Shown piece after piece: positions 1-8,266 of a stretch of DNA of 64,000 nucleotides. This DNA is from Nocardioides jiangxiensis (GTDB taxonomy: Bacteria; Actinomycetota; Actinomycetes; Propionibacteriales; Nocardioidaceae). The first letter of the stretch is position 1. Each line of letters starts with the position of its first letter. A program made the position numbers and the translations under genes. The notes below the pieces were generated by a model, which made no database searches, had not been told where the DNA came from, and saw only the letters and a list, made by a program, of their open reading frames with translations. The stretch covers positions 310,001-374,000 of the forward strand of contig NZ_JAUQTA010000002.1 in assembly GCF_030580915.1 (NCBI RefSeq). Reading direction: 5' to 3'.

Positions 1-1208
1 GCCTGCGCGTCCTCACCGAGGAGATGGCAGGTGTCCGCTCCGCCAGCATCGGCGTGTGGGTGGGCGTCGGCTCCCGCCACGAGACGCCCAGGCTCCACGG
101 TGCGTCGCACTTCCTCGAGCACCTGCTCTTCAAGGGCACGAAGGAGCGCTCCGCGCTCGAGGTCTCGATCGTCCTCGACGAGGTCGGCGGCGACTTCAAC
201 GCCTTCACCGCGAAGGAGTACACCTGCTTCCACGGCAGGGTGCTGGCTGAGGACCTGCCGCTGGCGATCGACGTCCTCGGCGACATGATGACCAGCTCGG
301 TCATCACCGACGCCGACGTGGAGGCCGAGCGTGAGGTGATCCTCGACGAGATCGCCATGCACGACGACGACCCCGAGGACGTCGTCCACAACCTCTTCGC
401 CGCCCAGGCCTGGGGCGACAGCCCCCTCGGGCGGGGCATCGCGGGCACGGAGGCCTCCATCGAGGGGCTGACCCGTGCGCAGATCAGCCGCTTCTACGCC
501 AAGCACTACCGGCCGGCCAACATGGTCGTGTCGGTCGCCGGCAACGTCGACCACGCCACCGTGGTGCGGCAGATCCGCGCGGCGTTCGGTCGTGGTGGCT
601 TCCTCGACGTCGTGGAGGAGCCGGTCGTGGCGCCGCGGGTCGCTGCGGCGAAGAAGGTCATCGCGGGGGAGTCGCGGGCAACGCGGCCGCTCGAGCAGGT
701 CAACGTCGTGCTCGGGGTCCGCGGCGTGACCCGCAGCGACCCGCGGCGCTATGCGCTGGGCGTGCTCAACACCGTGCTCGGAGGTGGCGCGTCGTCGCGC
801 CTCTTCCAGGAGGTGCGCGAGCTGCGAGGGCTGGCCTACTCGGTCTACTCCTTCGCCAGCCATCACGTCGACGCAGGCCTCGTGGGGGTGGCTGTCGGCT
901 GTCTCCCGGCTAAGCTGGACGAGACGCTGGCCGTCGTCCGTGCCGAGCTGCGCAAGGTCGCGGCGGACGGGATCACCGCGGAGGAGCTCGCGCGTGGCAA
1001 GCGGCAGCTCGCGGGCAGCATGATCATGGGCCTGGAGGACTCCGGGGCACGGATGTCCCGCAACGGCAAGGCCGAGCTGATCTACGACGAGCTGATCGGT
1101 CTGGACGACGCGCTCACGCGCATCGACGCCGTTACCCTGGACGACGTCGCGGCCCTGGCCGCCGACCTCTTCAGCGGGCCGGAGATGCTCGCGGTGGTCG
1201 GTCCCTGA
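1..1208 (+). CDS. M16 family zinc metallopeptidase (5' truncated)
   Basis: Processing-peptidase/insulinase-type zinc protease. The open frame runs in from the window edge (frame of base 3), and the residues before the first ATG (LRVLTEE) belong to the usual M16 N-terminus, so only a few codons are missing. Counting from that ATG, the inverted zinc motif HFLEH is at residues 29-33, with the third ligand expected in the downstream EREVILDEIAMHDDDP stretch. A second M16 half follows, with the R/Y-containing segment near GGGASSRLFQEVRE. About 400 residues is normal for the one-chain PepR-type actinobacterial enzyme, which is often found near dapB as here. The exact substrate cannot be read from sequence. 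Confidence 0.9.
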   Translation, partial: LRVLTEEMAGVRSASIGVWVGVGSRHETPRLHGASHFLEHLLFKGTKERSALEVSIVLDEVGGDFNAFTAKEYTCFHGRVLAEDLPLAIDVLGDMMTSSVITDADVEAEREVILDEIAMHDDDPEDVVHNLFAAQAWGDSPLGRGIAGTEASIEGLTRAQISRFYAKHYRPANMVVSVAGNVDHATVVRQIRAAFGRGGFLDVVEEPVVAPRVAAAKKVIAGESRATRPLEQVNVVLGVRGVTRSDPRRYALGVLNTVLGGGASSRLFQEVRELRGLAYSVYSFASHHVDAGLVGVAVGCLPAKLDETLAVVRAELRKVAADGITAEELARGKRQLAGSMIMGLEDSGARMSRNGKAELIYDELIGLDDALTRIDAVTLDDVAALAADLFSGPEMLAVVGP

Positions 1209-1260
1209 CGGGCCCGCTATCTGGGTAGTTCTGCCCATTCGCAGCTGTGCCCGGGCGCCC

Positions 1261-1266
1261 TAGCGT
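1261..1266 (+). promoter_or_regulatory. possible -10 box for the secreted protein
   Basis: TAGCGT lies about 57 nt before the start codon, with TTCGCA 17 bp upstream as a weak -35 candidate. It would give a leader of about 50 nt carrying the visible GGAGG ribosome site. Confidence 0.3.
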
Positions 1267-1322
1267 TCCCACCGTCGGGTGGGCCCGCAGGGCGCCCGCC
1301 GCGTTGCAACGGAGGACTCGTC

Positions 1323-1937
1323 ATGGTGGCTCTCGAGACCCGGTTCGGGCTCGCATCGGTACTCGCGACGGTCGTCGCGCCTGTCGGGCTCGCCGTCGGT
1401 GCTGCGACGCCGGCCCAGGCCTACCCGATCATCTGTGACCCGGGCTCCAGCTGGACCTCGGTGGGGACCCCGAGCAGGGTGAACCAGGTGACCCATGAGG
1501 TCATCAAGGAGAACTACACCGGCAGCAGCGCCACCCGCACCTACTCGGCCTCCCGCGTGAGCACCATCGAGGCGAGCGTGTCCACGAGCTACACGGTCTC
1601 GGCCGAGGTCTCGGCCAGCATCTTCAAGGCCTTCGCGGCCAAGGTCAGCTCGACGTTGAACGCGACGGTCGCGGCCAAGGGGTCGACGACCAAGACGACG
1701 GCGGAGTCGGTCACCTGGACGATGAAGTCGGGCGACACCTACGTCTTCTACGCCGGGAGCCGCAAGGTCACCGCGACCTGGGCGCGGAAGCGCTGCAACA
1801 GCAACGGCACCGTCATCTCCACCGTCGCCACCGGTACCGCGAAGTCGTTCTACAACACCGTCGAGGGCGGCGTCGGCTGCAAGCAGGACCCGCCTGCCGG
1901 CACGATGGCCTACACGGCCAGGCACAAGTACTGCTGA
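1323..1937 (+). CDS. secreted protein of unknown function
   Basis: 204 residues beginning with a Sec signal peptide: hydrophobic core at about residues 8-28 and cleavage after ATPAQA (about residue 37). The ATG follows a clear GGAGG site 8 nt upstream. The mature protein is rich in Ser, Thr, Ala and Val, with alternating small and hydroxyl residues (about 65-140) that suggest beta structure or an elongated fold. Four cysteines are spread over the mature part (CDPGSS, KRCNS, VGCK and the final residue), so two disulfides are possible. I do not recognise the family. It stands alone, convergent with the methyltransferase 3 bp away. Export is well supported; function is unknown. Confidence 0.75.
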   Translation: MVALETRFGLASVLATVVAPVGLAVGAATPAQAYPIICDPGSSWTSVGTPSRVNQVTHEVIKENYTGSSATRTYSASRVSTIEASVSTSYTVSAEVSASIFKAFAAKVSSTLNATVAAKGSTTKTTAESVTWTMKSGDTYVFYAGSRKVTATWARKRCNSNGTVISTVATGTAKSFYNTVEGGVGCKQDPPAGTMAYTARHKYC

Positions 1938-1940
1938 GCG

Positions 1941-2456
1941 CTACTTGCGGCCGATGATCCCGACCATCGCGGGCCGACGGCTCTGCACGGCGGAGACACG
2001 GAACCCGGCCTCCGCGAGGGCGTGCGAGGACTTCTCGACCATGAGCCGCACCTCGTCGAGCTTCGTGGCCTCGTAGAAGAGGTGCACGGTGCCGCCGGGG
2101 GAGAGCTTCTCGTGCAGCAGGGCGACCTCGTCGCGGCAGTCGCGGATCCAGAAGAGGTTCACGTTGACCGCGAACGCCTTGTCGAGCCGCTTCACCGGCA
2201 CCCGCAGGGTGGCCAGGTCGATGTGGCGGACGGTGAGGCGCCCGGACTCGACATGGGCGGCGTTGACGCGCTTGGTCCGGTCGACGGCCGCCTCGGAGCG
2301 GTCGATGACCATCAGCTTGCCCTTGCCGAGCCTGCTCGCGACGAGGCCTGCCGCCTCGCCCGCTCCGCAGCCGATCTCCAGGACGTGATCGTCGGGCTGC
2401 ACGTCGAGTACGTCGACAGCCCAGCGGATGCGCGCGGGGATGGTCTGGATGGACAT
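1941..2456 (-). CDS. class I SAM-dependent methyltransferase
   Basis: 171 residues. The SAM-binding motif I is VLEIGCGAGEAAG (about residues 24-36), followed by the acidic VIDRSEAA at the end of strand beta2 and a later LSPGGTVHLFYEA strand typical of small class I methyltransferases. The frame stays open well upstream, but the MSIQTIPARIRWAVDV start matches the expected helix before motif I and avoids running into dapB's promoter. Small enzymes of this type act on many substrates; nothing here fixes the acceptor. It is divergent from dapB with an 80-bp gap. Confidence 0.8.
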   Translation of the reverse strand: MSIQTIPARIRWAVDVLDVQPDDHVLEIGCGAGEAAGLVASRLGKGKLMVIDRSEAAVDRTKRVNAAHVESGRLTVRHIDLATLRVPVKRLDKAFAVNVNLFWIRDCRDEVALLHEKLSPGGTVHLFYEATKLDEVRLMVEKSSHALAEAGFRVSAVQSRRPAMVGIIGRK

Positions 2457-2520
2457 GGGCACAAGAGTGCCAGTTGTCGTCCGCGAGGGCAGCAGGGACA
2501 CCCTGTGATGTCTGCGTTGA

Positions 2521-3291
<771 letters not shown>

Positions 3292-3312
3292 GTCGACGTA
3301 CCCGGTCGACGA

Positions 3313-3346
3313 CGAAGGCCCGCTCCCTCCGGGGAGCGGGCCTTCG
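3313..3346. terminator. bidirectional terminator, dapB / DUF3043 gene
   Basis: Perfect 15-bp inverted repeat (arms 3313-3327 and 3332-3346) around a TCCG tetraloop, between convergent genes. The U-tract is weak, as is usual in actinobacteria. Confidence 0.85.
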
Positions 3347-3359
3347 TGGTGTCGGTGGG

Positions 3360-3893
3360 TCAGCGGTAGACGTCGGGAAGCTGCTGACCGATCTTCACCT
3401 GCGGCTTGGGCAGGCGCAGGATGCGCAGCTGGAGCGAGCGGACGATCGCGTAGTAGGACACGCCCTTGAGCGGCTTGTCGGGCAGGCGGCGGCGCACCTC
3501 GCGCCGGACCTTGAAGCGGATCCACAGGATGTCGCAGACGACGAGGACGACGGCCATCAGCCACATGCCCTGGCCGAGGACCGGGTTGATCGCGCTCGTG
3601 ACCAGGATCAGCACCAGCAGGGGAGCGAAGAGCTCGGCGAAGCCGATGCGGGAGTCGACGACGTCGCGGACCAGCCGCTTCACCGGACCCTTGTCGCGCT
3701 CGGGGAGCTTCGACTCGTCGGCCGTGCGGTAGCCCTCGCGCAGGTCGGCCATCGCCGCCTTGCGCTGCGACTTCTGCGCGGTGCGGCGGGCCTTCGGGTC
3801 CGCGGCGTTGCGGGCGCGGGCACGCGCAGCGGCCTCGGCCTCCTTGCGCGACGGGGTCGGCCGACCCTTGCCTTCAGTACTGCTGTTGCTCAC
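3360..3893 (-). CDS. DUF3043 family membrane protein
   Basis: 177 residues. A charged N-terminal half (KGRPTPSRKEAEAAARARAR, then KAAMADLREGYR) is followed by two transmembrane segments at about residues 86-105 and 110-128, then a basic C-terminal tail (RREVRRRLPDKP). The KGRPTPSRKEAEA opening is the hallmark of DUF3043, an actinobacterial family of unknown role. The GTG start is fixed by a TAGGCT box 6 nt upstream. The N-terminus is expected to be cytoplasmic (positive-inside). Function is not known. Confidence 0.88.
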   Translation of the reverse strand: MSNSSTEGKGRPTPSRKEAEAAARARARNAADPKARRTAQKSQRKAAMADLREGYRTADESKLPERDKGPVKRLVRDVVDSRIGFAELFAPLLVLILVTSAINPVLGQGMWLMAVVLVVCDILWIRFKVRREVRRRLPDKPLKGVSYYAIVRSLQLRILRLPKPQVKIGQQLPDVYR

Positions 3894-3899
3894 GTGGCC

Positions 3900-3905
3900 A
3901 GCCTA
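3900..3905 (-). promoter_or_regulatory. -10 box, leaderless DUF3043 gene
   Basis: TAGGCT on the minus strand ends 6 nt before the GTG start. It sits back to back with the box of the divergent VOC gene, leaving only 35 bp between the two start codons. Confidence 0.55.
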
Positions 3906-3915
3906 CCGGCCTCGG

Positions 3916-3921
3916 TACGCT
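3916..3921 (+). promoter_or_regulatory. -10 box, leaderless VOC gene
   Basis: TACGCT ends 7 nt before the GTG start; no ribosome binding site is present. Confidence 0.55.
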
Positions 3922-3928
3922 CGCCCGC

Positions 3929-4576
3929 GTGACGATCACCATCGAGGAGATCCAGGTCGGGGACGATGCCGCAGCCTGGGCAGCAGCGGGCTTCGCCGTC
4001 GTCGGAGACACCTGCCGCGTCGGCGGTGTCGATCTCCGCCTGGTCGGTGCCGCGGGGCAGCGTGGCGTCCACACGTGGGTGCTGGCCGGGGCTGACGACG
4101 CGGCCGCCGGTGCCTTCGCCCGGGCCGAAGGAGTCCCCACCGTGGTCGCCGCTGCACGGGCCCAGCGCCCCGCGGGCGAGCACCCGCTCGGCGTCGCCCA
4201 GGTCGATCACCTGGTCCTGATGACCCCCAACGTCGACCGCACCACTGCCTCGCTCGAAGCCCTCGGCCTGCCCGTACGCCGGGTGCGCGATGCGGAGCTG
4301 GCCGGTTCACCGGTGCGTCAGGTGTTCTTCCGGCTCGGCGAGGTCATCCTCGAGGTGATCGGCGCTCCGACCGGTACGGGCGCGGGGCCGGCGACGTTCT
4401 GGGGGATCACGCACACGGTGTCCGACATCGACGCCGCGGCGGCGTACCTCGGGGAGAGGTGCGGCCGGGTGAAGGAGGCGGTGCAGCCGGGGCGCCGGAT
4501 CGCGACGGTCCGCACGCGCGACCTGGGCCTGTCGGTCGCCACCGCCCTGATCTCGCCGCAGCCGCCGCGGGAATGA
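3929..4576 (+). CDS. VOC (glyoxalase/dioxygenase fold) protein
   Basis: 215 residues with a VOC-type C-terminal part: VDHLVLMTPNVDRTTASLEAL (from about residue 91), then RQVFFRLGEVILEVI and a final ITHTVSDID...RIATVRT segment, which give the beta-alpha-beta-beta-beta repeats. The metal-binding positions (H93 in VDHLV, E in LEVIG) are present. The first 85 residues look like a degenerate half. Proteins of this superfamily isomerise, epoxidise or open rings; the substrate here cannot be inferred. It ends at a strong hairpin shared with the convergent PhnA-like gene. Confidence 0.8.
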   Translation: MTITIEEIQVGDDAAAWAAAGFAVVGDTCRVGGVDLRLVGAAGQRGVHTWVLAGADDAAAGAFARAEGVPTVVAAARAQRPAGEHPLGVAQVDHLVLMTPNVDRTTASLEALGLPVRRVRDAELAGSPVRQVFFRLGEVILEVIGAPTGTGAGPATFWGITHTVSDIDAAAAYLGERCGRVKEAVQPGRRIATVRTRDLGLSVATALISPQPPRE

Positions 4577-4577
4577 C

Positions 4578-4612
4578 GAGAGGGCCGTCCCGCGGTCGCG
4601 GACGGCCCTCTC
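4578..4612. terminator. bidirectional terminator, VOC gene / phnA-like gene
   Basis: Perfect 13-bp inverted repeat (4578-4590 and 4600-4612) with a 9-nt loop between convergent genes. Confidence 0.8.
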
Positions 4613-4620
4613 CGGGTGGC

Positions 4621-4974
4621 TCAGGCCTTCTTGACGACCGAGCTCTTCAGCTGCATGCGTCCGAAGCCCTCGACGGTGGCGTCGATGTCGTGGTCTCCGA
4701 CGCCGTCGGAGATGAGCCGGATGCCCTTGACCTTGGTGCCGACCTTGATGGTGCCGCCGCCGGCGCCCTTGACCTTGAGGTCCTTGGCGATCACGACGTC
4801 GTCGCCGTCACTGAGCACGTTGCCGTTGACGTCGCGCACGAGCGCGGCATCGGCGGCCTCGGCCGCCTCCGAGGGCGACCACTCGTGGGCGCACTCGGGG
4901 CAGACGATGAGCTCGCCCATCTCGTAGGTGTACTCGGAGCCGCACTGGGGGCAGGGAGGCAGGGTGTCGCTCAT
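4621..4974 (-). CDS. PhnA/YjdM family zinc-ribbon protein
   Basis: 117 residues, the typical family length. The N-terminal zinc ribbon is CPQCGSEYTYE...CPECAHEW (cysteines at about 8, 11, 25 and 28). The C-terminal PhnA domain includes VRDVNGNVLSDGDDVV and KGIRLISDGVGDHDIDA. E. coli YjdM (formerly PhnA) has this architecture, but the old link to alkylphosphonate use is weak, so I give no enzymatic role. The start has no obvious leaderless box. It lies between two hairpins, so it is probably transcribed alone. Confidence 0.9.
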   Translation of the reverse strand: MSDTLPPCPQCGSEYTYEMGELIVCPECAHEWSPSEAAEAADAALVRDVNGNVLSDGDDVVIAKDLKVKGAGGGTIKVGTKVKGIRLISDGVGDHDIDATVEGFGRMQLKSSVVKKA

Positions 4975-5017
4975 TCGCTTTCCGATCTGATCATGTCTTC
5001 AAGTGGAGTGCGTGAGA

Positions 5018-5046
5018 AAGCGCTCCGGCCGATGACCGGAGCGCTT
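5018..5046 (-). terminator. terminator after nadA
   Basis: 11-bp perfect stem (5018-5028 and 5036-5046) with a 7-nt loop, directly after the nadA stop on the minus strand. Confidence 0.8.
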
Positions 5047-5049
5047 CGC

Positions 5050-6225
5050 TCAGTCCTTGTGGCTGCGACCCGGGAGGTCGAGCATCCGCTGGAGGGCGAT
5101 CTTCGCCCAGTGCTCGGTGTCGGCGTCGACCTCGATCACGTTGGGCACCTCGCCGTCGACCAGCGACTCGAGCGCCCACACGAGGTGCGGCAGGTCGATG
5201 CGGTTCATCGTCGAGCAGTAGCAGACGTTGCGGTCCAGGAAGACGATGGTGAGGTCCGGGCGCGCGTCGGCCAGCCGCTTGACGAGGTTGAGCTCGGTGC
5301 CGATCGCCCAGCTGGTGCCCGCGGGGGCGGCCTCGATCTGCTTGATGATGAACTCGGTCGAGCCGACGAGGTCGGCCTTGGTCACCACCTCGTACTGACA
5401 CTCGGGGTGCACGATGACGTTGAGGTCGGGAATCTTGGCGCGGAGCTCGTCGATGACGTCGGGGGAGAAGCGGCCGTGGACGGAGCAGTGGCCCTTCCAC
5501 AGGATCATCTTCGCGTCGCGCAGCTGCTCGACGGTGAGGCCACCGTTGGGCTGGCGCGGGTCCCAGACGACGCACTGGTCGAGGGTGTAGCCCAGCTTGA
5601 GCACGGCGGTGTTGCGGCCGAGGTGCTGGTCGGGGAAGAAGAGGACCTTGGTGTCCTCGCCCTTCTGTGCGAACGCCCACTCCAGCGCGACATCGGCGTT
5701 GGACGACGTGCAGACCGCGCCGTCGTGCTTGCCGCAGAAGGCCTTGATGTCGGCCGAGGAGTTCATGTACGTGATCGGGACGACGACGTCGGCGACACCG
5801 GCGTCCTCGAGAGCGGCCCAGGCGTCCTCGACCTGCGAGAGGCGGGCCATGTCGGCCATCGAGCAGCCGGCGGCCAGGTCCGGAAGGATCACCTTCTGGT
5901 CCGGCGTGGTCAGGATGTCGGCCGACTCCGCCATGAAGTGCACGCCGCAGAAGACGATGAACTCGGCCTCCGGGCGGGCGGCGGCGTCGCGGGCGAGCTT
6001 GAAGGAGTCGCCCGTGACGTCCGCGAACTGGATGACCTCGTCGCGCTGGTAGTGGTGACCGAGGACGAAGACCCGCTCACCGAGGGCTGCCTTGGCGGCG
6101 GTCGCCCGCGCGACCAGGTCCGGGTCGGAGGGAGCGGGCAGGTCGCCCGGGCACTCGACACCGCGCTCGGCGTCCAGGTCCTTGCCGCGCCCGAGCGGGA
6201 GCAGGGGGAGGTCGACAGTCGTCAT
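5050..6225 (-). CDS. nadA: quinolinate synthase
   Basis: Condenses iminoaspartate with dihydroxyacetone phosphate to quinolinate in de novo NAD synthesis; an oxygen-sensitive [4Fe-4S] enzyme. 391 residues, the longer NadA type. GHHYQRDEVIQFAD (from 56) and GVHFMAESA (from 95) are family motifs. Candidate cluster ligands are C121 (GCSMAD), C247 (KGHCSVH) and C335/C337 (VCYCSTMN). The ATG start is set by TAGGAT 6 nt upstream. nadB and nadC, usual partners, are not adjacent, so the pathway is split in this genome. It is divergent from the glycerate kinase gene. Confidence 0.96.
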   Translation of the reverse strand: MTTVDLPLLPLGRGKDLDAERGVECPGDLPAPSDPDLVARATAAKAALGERVFVLGHHYQRDEVIQFADVTGDSFKLARDAAARPEAEFIVFCGVHFMAESADILTTPDQKVILPDLAAGCSMADMARLSQVEDAWAALEDAGVADVVVPITYMNSSADIKAFCGKHDGAVCTSSNADVALEWAFAQKGEDTKVLFFPDQHLGRNTAVLKLGYTLDQCVVWDPRQPNGGLTVEQLRDAKMILWKGHCSVHGRFSPDVIDELRAKIPDLNVIVHPECQYEVVTKADLVGSTEFIIKQIEAAPAGTSWAIGTELNLVKRLADARPDLTIVFLDRNVCYCSTMNRIDLPHLVWALESLVDGEVPNVIEVDADTEHWAKIALQRMLDLPGRSHKD

Positions 6226-6231
6226 GCGTCC

Positions 6232-6237
6232 ATCCTA
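6232..6237 (-). promoter_or_regulatory. -10 box, leaderless nadA
   Basis: TAGGAT on the minus strand ends 6 nt before the ATG of nadA. No Shine-Dalgarno is visible. Confidence 0.6.
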
Positions 6238-6319
6238 GTGACCGCGGCGCCCCTCGACCGGGGCGCGTCCGAGCGGGCAACCGCACCCTCGGTGAGGTTG
6301 TTCCCGGCAGGATGCCCGC

Positions 6320-7402
6320 ATGCGGATCCTGATCGCGCCCGACAAGTACGCCGGCACCCTGACCTCGGGCCAGGCGGCCGCGGCCATCGCCGCGGGCTGG
6401 CTCCGTACGGCGCCGGCGGACGAGCTCGACCTGGCCCCGCTCTCCGACGGCGGGCCCGGATTCGTCGAGACCATGCACGAAGCACTCGGCGGGTGCCTCG
6501 AGGCGGTCACGGTGCGCGGTCCCCTCGGTGAGCCGGCACCGGCGGCGCTCCTCGTCGTCGGCTCGGTGGCGTACGTCGAGTCGGCCCAGGCCTGCGGTCT
6601 GGCGCTGACCGGGCGTGAGGGTCCCCGCCGCGCCACCACCCACGGTGTCGGAGAGCTGCTCCTGGCCGCGATCGACGCCGGCGCCACCGAGGTCGTGGTC
6701 GGTCTCGGCGGCAGCGGCACCACGGACGGCGGTGCGGGCCTGCTCGCCGCCCTCGGCGCGACGGCCGACCGCCCGCTGGACGCGGGCCCCGACGGGCTCG
6801 CCGGCGTGACGGAGGTCGACCTGACCGCAGCTCGTGCCGCCGTGGCCGGCATCTCGCTGGTGGCGGCGAGCGACGTGGACAACCCGTTGACCGGCCTCTT
6901 CGGGGCCGCGAAGGTCTTCGGTCCGCAGAAGGGCCTCGCGGACGCGGACCTGCCCGCGGTCGACGGCGCCCTGCAGGACCTGGCCGCGGCGACGGACCGC
7001 AAGGCGGCCGCGGGGAAGGGCGCCGGCGCTGCCGGCGGACTCGGCTTCGCCCTGGCACTCCTGGGGGCCGTCCGCCGGCCCGGCTTCGAGGTCGTCGCGG
7101 AGGCGACGGGTCTGGCCGGCCGGGCAGCTGTTGCCGACCTGGTGGTCACGGGGGAGGGGGCGTTCGACTTCACCAGCCGCGGAGGCAAGGTCCCGGCCGG
7201 TGTCGCGGCGCTCGCCGGCGAGCACGCCAGGCCGTGTGTCGTGCTCGCGGGGCGCGTCGAGGTCGGCAGCCGTGAGATGCGCGCGCTCGGCGTGGAGTCG
7301 GCGTACGCGATGGTGGACCGGGCGGGGAGCCGCGCCCTGGACGAGCCCGCCGCGGTCCTGGAGGAGCTCGCCGCCCACGTCGCGACCCAGTGGTCACGGT
7401 GA
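6320..7402 (+). CDS. glycerate 2-kinase (GlxK/GarK family)
   Basis: 360 residues of the GarK/GlxK family, which phosphorylates D-glycerate to 2-phosphoglycerate using ATP. The N-terminus MRILIAPDKYAGTLTSGQAA is the classic family opening (usually APDSFKGSLSA). LSDGGPGFVETM (from about 40) and VGLGGSGTTDGGAG (from about 130) are the phosphate-binding and catalytic loops, and VTGEGAFDFTSRGGKVPAGV (from about 275) is the C-terminal signature (usually GEGRxDxQTxxGKxP). CAGGATG just upstream resembles the leaderless boxes elsewhere but starts with C. An equivalent gene sits next to the Fe-S carrier gene in mycobacteria. Confidence 0.93.
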   Translation: MRILIAPDKYAGTLTSGQAAAAIAAGWLRTAPADELDLAPLSDGGPGFVETMHEALGGCLEAVTVRGPLGEPAPAALLVVGSVAYVESAQACGLALTGREGPRRATTHGVGELLLAAIDAGATEVVVGLGGSGTTDGGAGLLAALGATADRPLDAGPDGLAGVTEVDLTAARAAVAGISLVAASDVDNPLTGLFGAAKVFGPQKGLADADLPAVDGALQDLAAATDRKAAAGKGAGAAGGLGFALALLGAVRRPGFEVVAEATGLAGRAAVADLVVTGEGAFDFTSRGGKVPAGVAALAGEHARPCVVLAGRVEVGSREMRALGVESAYAMVDRAGSRALDEPAAVLEELAAHVATQWSR

Positions 7403-7481
7403 CGCATCACATGTGGGGAATAACCGCGCGTGTGCGACCATTGAGGACGTCGAACAACGACCAAGACTTCAAGGAGTGACC

Positions 7482-7904
7482 ATGGGCGACGCTTGCTGCG
7501 GCGGCGGTGGCGGACACAGCCACGGCGCGCCGGCCGCGACCCTCAACATCGAGGCTCCCCGCGACTTCGAGACGCGTGCCGACCAGATCAACCTGAGCCC
7601 GGTTGCCGCGGGCAAGGTGAAGAGCCTGCTCGAGCAGGAGGGTCGCGACGACCTCGCGCTCCGCATCTCGGTGCAGCCCGGTGGCTGCTCGGGCCTGCGC
7701 TACCAGCTCTTCTTCGACGAGCGCACCCTCGACGGTGACGTGACGACGGACTTCGACGGCGTGACCGTCGTCGTCGACCGGATGTCGGTCCCGTACCTCA
7801 ACGGCGCGGTCATCGACTTCGTCGACACGATCGAGAAGCAGGGCTTCACGATCGACAACCCCAACGCCTCCGGCTCCTGCGCCTGCGGCGACTCGTTCCA
7901 CTGA
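7482..7904 (+). CDS. erpA: A-type iron-sulfur cluster carrier (ErpA/HesB family)
   Basis: 140 residues. The three cluster-ligand cysteines of the A-type family are C69 (GGCSG), C133 and C135 (SCACGDSF). A-type carriers hand [2Fe-2S]/[4Fe-4S] clusters to apo-enzymes. The ATG follows AAGGAGTGACC, a strong ribosome site. An unusual N-terminal extension reads MGDACCGGGGGHSHG, with two adjacent cysteines and two histidines not found in E. coli ErpA. Nearby potential clients include NadA and the Rieske protein QcrA. The symbol is by family; the precise subtype is uncertain. Confidence 0.9.
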   Translation: MGDACCGGGGGHSHGAPAATLNIEAPRDFETRADQINLSPVAAGKVKSLLEQEGRDDLALRISVQPGGCSGLRYQLFFDERTLDGDVTTDFDGVTVVVDRMSVPYLNGAVIDFVDTIEKQGFTIDNPNASGSCACGDSFH

Positions 7905-7923
7905 GCCGACCTCGTCGGACAGA

Positions 7924-7962
7924 CGAAGGCCCCCGCACCGAGTCACGGTGCGGGGGCCTTCG
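7924..7962. terminator. bidirectional terminator after erpA
   Basis: Perfect 17-bp inverted repeat (7924-7940 and 7946-7962) with a 5-nt loop, the strongest terminator in the window, between erpA and the convergent small ORF. Confidence 0.88.
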
Positions 7963-7973
7963 TGCGTCGTGGG

Positions 7974-8204
7974 TCAGGCGCGGTCGAAGAAGGCGTCGGC
8001 CATCTTCGCCAGACGGTCGGAGACCGCGATCGCCGGCGCCTTCACGCGCACCGGCGTGGCGGCGGAGAGCGCGGTGGTGATCGCCTGGGCGCGACGCGGC
8101 AGGGGCACGCGCAGGTTGCGCTTGGCCTCCTCGCAGTCACCGTGCATCTCGGTCGGGGAGGTGGCGTCCTCGTAGGGCACGTGGTCGGGCTGCTTGATCG
8201 TCAT
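7974..8204 (-). CDS. small hypothetical protein
   Basis: 76 residues, no signal peptide, membrane segment or known domain. The middle is basic (RNLRVPLPRR) and the C-terminal half is hydrophobic-helical (VSDRLAKMADAFFDRA). The ATG is preceded by TAGCGT at 6 nt, the leaderless signature, and the stop is followed by a perfect terminator, so it is very likely a real gene. Function is unknown. Confidence 0.65.
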   Translation of the reverse strand: MTIKQPDHVPYEDATSPTEMHGDCEEAKRNLRVPLPRRAQAITTALSAATPVRVKAPAIAVSDRLAKMADAFFDRA

Positions 8205-8210
8205 GCCCCG

Positions 8211-8216
8211 ACGCTA
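8211..8216 (-). promoter_or_regulatory. -10 box, leaderless 76-residue gene
   Basis: TAGCGT on the minus strand ends 6 nt before the ATG. Confidence 0.5.
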
Positions 8217-8253
8217 AGTACTACTCATCGGTACCTGAACCCCTACCCGACGG

Positions 8254-8259
8254 TAGTGT
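8254..8259 (+). promoter_or_regulatory. -10 box, leaderless adenosine-kinase-like gene
   Basis: TAGTGT ends 7 nt before the ATG; no ribosome site is present. Confidence 0.55.
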
Positions 8260-8266
8260 TCCGCGC

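Noticed and set aside
4459..6531. Long uninterrupted reading frame on the plus strand opposite phnA-like and nadA
   Set aside because: It runs antisense to nadA, has no ribosome site or family signature, and reflects the G/C-rich third codon position of the true gene. Other long antisense frames (for example 8575-10758 and 44342-45955 on the plus strand) were rejected for the same reason.
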